Shown piece after piece: positions 58,656-64,000 of a stretch of DNA of 64,000 nucleotides (the first letter of the stretch is position 1; the number at the start of each line of letters is the position of its first letter). The notes beneath the pieces are model-generated. The model had not been told where the DNA came from and made no database searches. It was given only the letters and a program-made list of their open reading frames with translations. The stretch comes from Clostridiales bacterium (GTDB lineage Bacteria > Bacillota > Clostridia > Oscillospirales > Oscillospiraceae), in NCBI GenBank assembly GCA_025757645.1, contig CP107216.1, positions 1,177,501-1,241,500 of the forward strand, in the 5' to 3' direction. Both the position numbers and the translations under genes were made by a program.

Positions 58656-60437
58656 ATGCGTACACGCAAGGCAAAGGATCGCTCGCGCCTCATTCAGGCG
58701 GCCATGGGTCAGATCCCGTGCGATCTGACGATCGGCAACGTACAGTTTTTCAATGCCATTACGGGAGAAATCTATCCGGCCAGTGTCGACATACTGGACG
58801 GATTTGTTGTTTTGGTGCGTGAGGAAGGGCAGGAGGCAGTCCTGCCGTCCAAATCGTACTACGACGGTCAGGGCCGCTACCTGATCCCCGGCTACATCGA
58901 CACGCACATGCACATCGAGAGCACGATGATGATCCCCGAAAATCTCGCCCGCGCCATTCTGCCGTGGGGCACGACGACCATCTGCACCGACCCGCACGAG
59001 ATCGGCAACGTCATGGGTCTCGACGGCGTGCGCTTCATGCTTGAGAATGCGAAAAAGTCCAAGCTCCGCCAGTACGTGCTCGCTCCGTCGTGCGTCCCGT
59101 CCTTGCCCGGCATGGAAAACGCCGGCGCGGAGTTCCTCGCCAGAGAAGTCGGCGAGCTGCTGGACATGGACGACGTCATCGGCATTGCCGAGATCATGGA
59201 CTACGTCGGCGTTATTCACGACAGCGAGCGTATGCACACCATCATCGACGAGGGTATCCGCCGCGGCATGTTCCTGCAGGGCCACGCGCCGTACTGCTTC
59301 GGCCGTGAGCTCGCGGCCTACCGCATCGGCGGCCCCGTGTCCGACCACGAGAGCGTGAACGCCGACGAGGTGCGCGCCAAGCTCCGCGCCGGCATGCACA
59401 TCAACCTTCGCGCCAGCTCCCTCATTGATAACCTTTCCTTCCTTGTCGACGGCTGCAAGGATCAGCCGTGGCGCGATTTCGTGTCCATCTGCACGGATGA
59501 TGTCCACGCCAAGGATCTGCTCACCGTCGGCCACATCAACAACGTCGTGCGCAAGGCGGTCGCCTCCGGCCTCGACGGCCGCGAGGTCGTCAAGATGGCG
59601 ACGTTCAACGCCGCGCGTGAGTATGGCTTTGACGATCTCGGCGCGATCGCGCCGGGCTACATCGCCGATATCCAGCTCGTCGACGCACTTGACGGCAGCC
59701 GGCCGAAGGCCGTGTTCACCGAGGGCGTGCTCGTCGCGGAGGACGGCAAGTACCTCGGCGGCGACTGCAAGACGGCGGACTACGACCTGCCGAACACCGT
59801 CGATCTGCCGCAGATCACGGGCCCCGAGTCCTTCGAGCTGCGTGTGCCGGAGGGCTACACCGGCGATACGATCCGCGTCAACGTCATGGTGTCCGAGGAC
59901 GGCAACCGCATCCTGCGCCACGTCGAGCCGGTCGAACTGCCGGTGCGTGACGGCGTGGTCGACATCAGCGGCGATCCGACGCTCGTGTTCGTCTGCTGCG
60001 CCAACCGTTATGGCCGCGGCGGCAAGACGATCGCCGTCTACCGCGACTTCGGCCTGCGCGCCGGCGCGCTCGCGTCCACCATTTCGCACGACAGCCACAA
60101 CTTCACCGTCAGCTACCACGATCCGAAGGACGCCTTCCGCGCCGCCGAGATCCTGCGCGCGTGCGGCGGCGGTGTCTGCGTGATCGACGGCGAGCAGGAG
60201 ACGCACATCGCCCTGCCGGCTGCCGGCCTCATGAGCCAGAAGCCCTGCGCCGAGGTCGCCGGCGAGATCGCGGCCGTGCAGTCCGCGCTCGATGTCATCA
60301 GCGACGGACAGCTCACCCTGCTGGCGACCGCCATCATGGCGCTGCCGGTGCTGCCGAGCGTGGTCATTACGGATATGGGCCTCGTCAACGGCGCCAACCA
60401 GACGTTCGTACCCGTGTTTGCGGATGCGGAAGCATAA
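58656..60437 (+). CDS. ade: Adenine deaminase
   Basis: A 593-residue amidohydrolase turning adenine into hypoxanthine and ammonia. GYIDTHMHIESTMM holds the metal His pair, TICTDPHEIGNVMG and GHAPYCFG follow, and FVSICTDDVHAKDL carries the catalytic Asp. The C-terminal DISHDSHN-like segment reads ISHDSHNFTV as in bacterial Ade. GGGAGGG lies upstream of the ATG; a TTG one codon earlier is rejected. It is the first gene behind the purine riboswitch. Confidence 0.95.
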   Translation: MRTRKAKDRSRLIQAAMGQIPCDLTIGNVQFFNAITGEIYPASVDILDGFVVLVREEGQEAVLPSKSYYDGQGRYLIPGYIDTHMHIESTMMIPENLARAILPWGTTTICTDPHEIGNVMGLDGVRFMLENAKKSKLRQYVLAPSCVPSLPGMENAGAEFLAREVGELLDMDDVIGIAEIMDYVGVIHDSERMHTIIDEGIRRGMFLQGHAPYCFGRELAAYRIGGPVSDHESVNADEVRAKLRAGMHINLRASSLIDNLSFLVDGCKDQPWRDFVSICTDDVHAKDLLTVGHINNVVRKAVASGLDGREVVKMATFNAAREYGFDDLGAIAPGYIADIQLVDALDGSRPKAVFTEGVLVAEDGKYLGGDCKTADYDLPNTVDLPQITGPESFELRVPEGYTGDTIRVNVMVSEDGNRILRHVEPVELPVRDGVVDISGDPTLVFVCCANRYGRGGKTIAVYRDFGLRAGALASTISHDSHNFTVSYHDPKDAFRAAEILRACGGGVCVIDGEQETHIALPAAGLMSQKPCAEVAGEIAAVQSALDVISDGQLTLLATAIMALPVLPSVVITDMGLVNGANQTFVPVFADAEA

Positions 60438-60473
60438 ATCAACCAGAGACAGAGAAAGGATAAGGAGCTTTTG

Positions 60474-61787
60474 ATGGATAAACTCTTCAAACTCAGCCTG
60501 CGCGGTACGGATAAGAAAACCGAGATCATCGCGGGCCTGACCACCTTCATGACCATGGCGTATGTGCTGGCCGTCCAGCCGGCCGCGATCTGCGGCGGCG
60601 AGGCGTACATCACGGATGTCAACGGCGTTGTCATCACCAAGTCCGCCATCATGATCACCTGTGCGCTCGTGTCCGGCCTCATCACGCTGCTGATGGCCTT
60701 CTACACGAACTTCCCCTTTGCACTCTCGACCGGTATGGGCTCGAACTTCATTCTCGGCGCGCTCATCCAGTCCCAGGCGCTGAGCTTCGGCGCCGCCATG
60801 GTGATCACGCTCATTTCCGGTATCGTGTTCGTGCTGCTGACGGTCTTTGGCCTGCGCGACCTGATCGTGCGCGTCATTCCCAAGAACATTAAGATCGCCA
60901 TTTCCGCGTCCATCGGCTTCTTTATTGCCTACCTCGGCTTCAAAAACTGCGGCATCGGCTCGTTTGAAAACGGCATCGCCCTCGGCAACCTCACCGATCC
61001 CGCCGTGCTGCTGGCCATCGGCGGCCTGCTGCTCATCATTGTGCTCAACGCCCTGAACGTCAAGGGCGCCATCCTCATCAGCATCATTGCCACCACGCTC
61101 ATCGGCATCCCGCTCGGTGTGACGACGCTCAACGGCGTCGCCGCCGTGCCGGACTTCGGCGAGCTGGGCAACGTCATGTTCAACCTCGATTTCAAGGGCG
61201 TGTTCACCGCGAGCGGGCTCATCCTTGTGTTTGTATGTTTCTTCGGAGATTTCTTCTCCACGCTCGGCACGGTGCTGGCCGTCGCCAACCGCGCCAACAT
61301 GCTCGATGAAAACGGCAACCTGCCCGGTATCGAGCGTCCCTTCCTCGTCGACGCTATCGGCACCTGCATCGGCGCGCTGACCGGCAACACCACCATCACG
61401 ACCTTTGTCGAGTCCACCTCCGGCGTGGAAGCCGGCGGCCGCACCGGCCTGACCGCGCTCGTCACCGGCATCATGTTCCTGCTGACCATCTTCCTCGCGC
61501 CGCTGTTCGTCGCCATCCCGTATGCCGCGACCGGCCCGGCGCTGATCTATGTCGGCTTTCTGATGCTCAAGGGCTTCACGGAGATCGACTTCACGGACTT
61601 TGACGAGGCCATCGGCCCCTGCGTCATGATGATGTTCACGGCCTTCACCGGCAACATCACCAACGGCCTCGGCGCCGGCATCATCGTGCACGTGCTCGTC
61701 AAGCTCGTGCGCGGCAAGGCCAAGGAGATCCACCCGATCATGTACCTGCTGTGCGCGCTCATGGTCCTGTACTTCATCGTTGGATAA
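60474..61787 (+). CDS. Purine (guanine/hypoxanthine) permease, AzgA-type NCS2
   Basis: A 437-residue permease with about 13 membrane segments. EIIAGLTTFMTMAYVLAVQP is the signature start of the AzgA-like branch, GSNFILGALIQSQAL and GFFIAYLGFKNCGIG follow, and TTFVESTSGVEAGGRTGLT is the family motif. It imports hypoxanthine, guanine or adenine. It lies 36 nt after ade with AAGGAG upstream, so both obey the riboswitch. Confidence 0.94.
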   Translation: MDKLFKLSLRGTDKKTEIIAGLTTFMTMAYVLAVQPAAICGGEAYITDVNGVVITKSAIMITCALVSGLITLLMAFYTNFPFALSTGMGSNFILGALIQSQALSFGAAMVITLISGIVFVLLTVFGLRDLIVRVIPKNIKIAISASIGFFIAYLGFKNCGIGSFENGIALGNLTDPAVLLAIGGLLLIIVLNALNVKGAILISIIATTLIGIPLGVTTLNGVAAVPDFGELGNVMFNLDFKGVFTASGLILVFVCFFGDFFSTLGTVLAVANRANMLDENGNLPGIERPFLVDAIGTCIGALTGNTTITTFVESTSGVEAGGRTGLTALVTGIMFLLTIFLAPLFVAIPYAATGPALIYVGFLMLKGFTEIDFTDFDEAIGPCVMMMFTAFTGNITNGLGAGIIVHVLVKLVRGKAKEIHPIMYLLCALMVLYFIVG

Positions 61788-61815
61788 CCTGCGCCGCTCT
61801 TCATAAATGCAGAAA

Positions 61816-61849
61816 GCCTCCGGCGGATCTTCCGCCGGAGGCCTTTTTT
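61816..61849 (+). terminator. Terminator of the ade operon
   Basis: GCCTCCGGCGGA / TCCGCCGGAGGC, 12 bp, 3-nt loop, CTTTTTT. Confidence 0.92.
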
Positions 61850-61860
61850 GCGCGCTTGGG

Positions 61861-61902
61861 AAAAACAAGATCGCCAAGGTACGATGTACCTTGGCGATCT
61901 TG
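61861..61902 (-). terminator. Terminator of tRNA-Leu
   Basis: A 17-bp perfect stem (61866-61882 with 61886-61902) and 3-nt loop; on the minus strand it runs into GTTTTT. Its first bases are the CCA end of the tRNA. Confidence 0.85.
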
Positions 61903-61989
61903 GTGCGGGAGATGGGACTTGAACCCACACGTCTATGGTTGGACACAGGCACCTCAAGCCTGCCTGTCTACCGATTCCAGCACTCCCGC
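61901..61989 (-). tRNA. tRNA-Leu(GAG)
   Basis: Acceptor GCGGGAG/CTCCCGC with discriminator A and encoded CCA. The D-arm has the Leu-type GGAATCGGTAGACA, the anticodon stem is CAGGC/GCCTG around loop TTGAGGT giving anticodon GAG, there is a long variable arm, and the T-loop is GGTTCAAGTCC. Class II tRNA on the minus strand, 89 nt with CCA. Confidence 0.95.
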
Positions 61990-62058
61990 ATATGCACTTT
62001 TCAAACGCATGAGTTATTATAACAGAAAAGCGCGGAATGTCAACCACAAATTTTCGAC

Positions 62059-63288
62059 TCAGGTCGATTTTTTTATTTTCCCGTTCAGCGGCGATCTCTG
62101 CCGCAGCTCCAGCGCGAGAACGACCGTCAGGATCACGAGCGCGGCGATGAGTGCGAGCGCGCCGTCGGCCATCGGCAGCAGATAGCGCATGCGCAGATAG
62201 GCGTGATAGCCGAGCAGGGAGGCAAACTCGCACAGCACTGCAGGCAGCACCAGCTGCGGCCACGCGGCCGCCAGCGCGAGCGTGAGCGCATCTGCGGCGA
62301 AGAAATACCGGTCGTGCATATGCGGCAGGAAAAACGGGATCGCGACCGCGAGCAGCGCCGCCGCCAGCACGAGCGCCCGGTCGGAGCAATCGTCCCGGTG
62401 CAGCCAGAACCAGACGGCCAGCAGCACGATCACGAGTACGGCTGCGCCAATGCCGAGCTTTGCGGCGATCTCGGGGTCGCGCACCTCCGTAAAGAGCGCA
62501 AAGACGGACGAGGAGTTATAGTTGAGCCCGGTGCCGATGCTGCCCGTCTGCTGAAACGGGATGGTCAGCGCATCCCACAGTCCGCGTCCGGCGATGACGG
62601 CCGGCAGCACCATGACCACGCACGTAGCGGGGAAGGCCAGCGCGTGCCGCAGCTTGACGCGCCGCGTGAGCCAGAAGAGCAGGAACACCGGCATAACGAA
62701 CACGGCCTGCAGTTTGAAGGCGAACGATGCGCCGATGCTCACCACGCCGAGCACGGGATGCCCGGCCAGCACGAGATAGACGCTCAGCACGGCGAGGGCG
62801 GCATACACACTGTCGCACTGGCCCCAGAGCGCGCTGTTGAGCATGACCGTCGGCCAGAAGAGCACGAGGAAGAACGCCGCAAGCTTCCACACAGTCTCAC
62901 GCCGGAACAGCCCCACGAGCTGCATGACCGACCACGCGAGCACGACGTCAAAAAAGATGCTGAACAGTTTTATAAGGTACAGATCGGGCAGGGAACTGCC
63001 GCTGATGAGCGCCAGAAACGTCAGGTACGGTACATTATAATTGCCAACGGACTCCCGCAGTGCGGCGAGCCCGCCGTGCGTGCGGAAAAAGTTGACCCAC
63101 ACGGTCAGAAACTGCGTGTAGTCGCTCGTCTCATAATTCAGGCACAGCCCACGCAGCACGAACGCCGCCGCCAGCAGCAGCACCGCGCACAGGACGTGCG
63201 CCGGTTTTCGGAGCACGCCGGCGCTCCACAGCAGCACCAGCGCGAGCCCGGCCTCGGCAGCCAGCAGCAGACAGATTCGGATATCCAT
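62059..63288 (-). CDS. Polytopic membrane glycosyltransferase (GT-C type)
   Basis: A 409-residue protein with about ten membrane helices. NYETSDYTQFLTVWVNFFR in the first outer loop carries an acidic pair as in GT-C enzymes, and LFWPTVMLNSALWGQCDSVY and FLPHMHDRYFFAADALTLAL are motifs of polyprenyl-phosphate mannosyl/glucosyl transferases. It would move a sugar from a lipid carrier to an external acceptor. The second of two close ATGs was chosen, 6 nt from GGAGGG. It is divergent from rpoB. Confidence 0.82.
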   Translation of the reverse strand: MDIRICLLLAAEAGLALVLLWSAGVLRKPAHVLCAVLLLAAAFVLRGLCLNYETSDYTQFLTVWVNFFRTHGGLAALRESVGNYNVPYLTFLALISGSSLPDLYLIKLFSIFFDVVLAWSVMQLVGLFRRETVWKLAAFFLVLFWPTVMLNSALWGQCDSVYAALAVLSVYLVLAGHPVLGVVSIGASFAFKLQAVFVMPVFLLFWLTRRVKLRHALAFPATCVVMVLPAVIAGRGLWDALTIPFQQTGSIGTGLNYNSSSVFALFTEVRDPEIAAKLGIGAAVLVIVLLAVWFWLHRDDCSDRALVLAAALLAVAIPFFLPHMHDRYFFAADALTLALAAAWPQLVLPAVLCEFASLLGYHAYLRMRYLLPMADGALALIAALVILTVVLALELRQRSPLNGKIKKST

Positions 63289-63362
63289 GGTCATCCCTCC
63301 GAAGATACAAAAAAGCGGCAGGGCGACGCGCTCCTGCCGGCGAAAAATTCACAAATTCGTGC

Positions 63363-63392
63363 TTGACAACCTATGCGTTGAAATGGTAAAAT
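63363..63392 (+). promoter_or_regulatory. rpoB promoter
   Basis: TTGACA, 18 bp, TAAAAT (63387-63392), leaving a leader of about 140 nt. The leader holds a GGGAG/CTCCC hairpin (near 63411-63432) but no recognised control element. Confidence 0.65.
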
Positions 63393-63541
63393 ATCACGCT
63401 ATGTGTCTTTGGGAGCGAGAGAGACTACTCCCGCAACCTACAAGCACATTTTACCGGATACGCTGCGAAAATGCAACAGGTCAAAAAAGTATTTCACAAC
63501 CCTACCGGGTGTTCGCAATCTCAAAAGAAGGAGTGTTCGCC

Positions 63542-64000
63542 ATGCCAAAGGCAGTCACCTATGGAAAAACCGAACGAATGAGCTTTGCCCGTCACGAGGA
63601 GATCCAGAGCATGCCGAATCTTCTGGAGATCCAGAAGAATTCGTACAAGTGGTTCCTCGAAGAGGGCCTGCGTGATGTGTTCAAGGATGTGGACGTCATC
63701 ACCGACTACTCCGGCAACCTCGAGCTGCGCTTCGTGGACTATTCCATGGACGAGAACCCGAAGTACACCGAGGAAGAGTGCAAAGCGCGCGACGCCACGT
63801 ATGCGGCCCCACTGAAGGTCAGCGTCCGCCTGCGCAACAAGGAGACCGAGGAGATCAAGGAACAGGAGATCTTCATGGGCGATTTCCCGATCATGACGCC
63901 CAGCGGCACCTTCGTTATCAACGGTGCGGAGCGCGTCATCGTCTCGCAGATCGTGCGTTCCCCCGGCGTGTACTATGATAAGAAGACCGACAAGGCCTAC
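63542..64000 (+). CDS. rpoB: RNA polymerase beta subunit (N-terminal part, cut by window edge)
   Basis: The first 153 residues are visible. SMPNLLEIQKNSYKWFLEEG and FPIMTPSGTFVINGAERVIV, then QIVRSPGVYYDK, are unmistakable RpoB. The frame is open at the window end. AAGGAG lies about 10 nt before the ATG. It has its own promoter and no rplJ-rplL upstream; a membrane glycosyltransferase lies there in the opposite direction. Confidence 0.98.
   Translation, partial: MPKAVTYGKTERMSFARHEEIQSMPNLLEIQKNSYKWFLEEGLRDVFKDVDVITDYSGNLELRFVDYSMDENPKYTEEECKARDATYAAPLKVSVRLRNKETEEIKEQEIFMGDFPIMTPSGTFVINGAERVIVSQIVRSPGVYYDKKTDKAY

Noticed and set aside
58632..61952. A 1106-residue minus-strand open frame
   Set aside because: It lies opposite ade, the purine permease and the terminator, with His/Arg/Asp-rich low-complexity translation and no recognisable domain.
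1..64000. CRISPR arrays, insertion sequences, prophage or integrase genes
   Set aside because: No spaced repeat array, transposase or integrase motif was seen on either strand, so no direct mark of mobility accompanies the bai region.

Overview
The window is about 64 kb of high-GC DNA from a Gram-positive anaerobe, most likely a gut member of the Clostridia (Oscillospiraceae-like). The reasons are a Gram-positive PolC, S-layer homology domains on a secreted protein, a CIRCE element, a purine riboswitch, frequent TTG/GTG starts with strong AGGAGG sites, corrinoid methyltransferases and bile-acid (bai) genes. The genus cannot be fixed from this sequence alone.

Region 1 (1-7208, minus strand): a polysaccharide or cell-surface operon. 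It holds two ATP-grasp ligases, two family-2 glycosyltransferases, a pyruvyl transferase, an opine-dehydrogenase-like enzyme cut by the window edge, and a sodium:solute symporter with a 34-residue one-helix partner.

Region 2 (7329-29292): the most striking part, a bile-acid 7alpha-dehydroxylation (bai) cluster in an order unlike the Clostridium scindens baiB-CD-E-A2-F-G-H-I operon. A minus-strand arm carries baiCD, baiE, an ATP-grasp gene and two more SnoaL-fold genes, one of which keeps the BaiE catalytic tetrad. A divergent plus-strand arm carries baiH, then an AraC regulator with two DNA-binding domains that overlaps a free-standing cupin gene, then baiA, baiB, baiG, two baiF-type CoA transferases and two short-chain dehydrogenases (one resembling 7alpha-HSDH). 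Tandem terminators close that arm. Convergent to it lies a flavin/[2Fe-2S] reductase and a phytoene-dehydrogenase-like flavoprotein, divergent from a GntR regulator across paired palindromes. Together these could import primary bile acids (BaiG), ligate CoA (BaiB), oxidise (BaiA, BaiCD, BaiH), dehydrate (BaiE), swap CoA (BaiF) and reduce. The reductive steps are not assigned.

Region 3 (29399-39727): the housekeeping run pyrH-frr-uppS-cdsA-dxr-rseP-ispG-polC.

Region 4 (39833-48918): an S-layer-anchored repeat protein, a cytidylate-kinase-like protein, a GIY-YIG protein, a polar amino-acid ABC transporter behind a phased operator array, rlmA, a CIRCE-controlled Hsp20 and a DMT permease.

Region 5 (49089-58225): cobalt uptake (cbiMN fusion, cbiQ, cbiO), a second DMT permease, a candidate small RNA, and a corrinoid methyl-transfer set: homocysteine S-methyltransferase, corrinoid activator, DUF2284 protein, and a methyltransferase/corrinoid-protein fusion.

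Region 6 (58369-64000): a purine riboswitch driving adenine deaminase and a purine permease, tRNA-Leu(GAG), a membrane glycosyltransferase and the start of rpoB.
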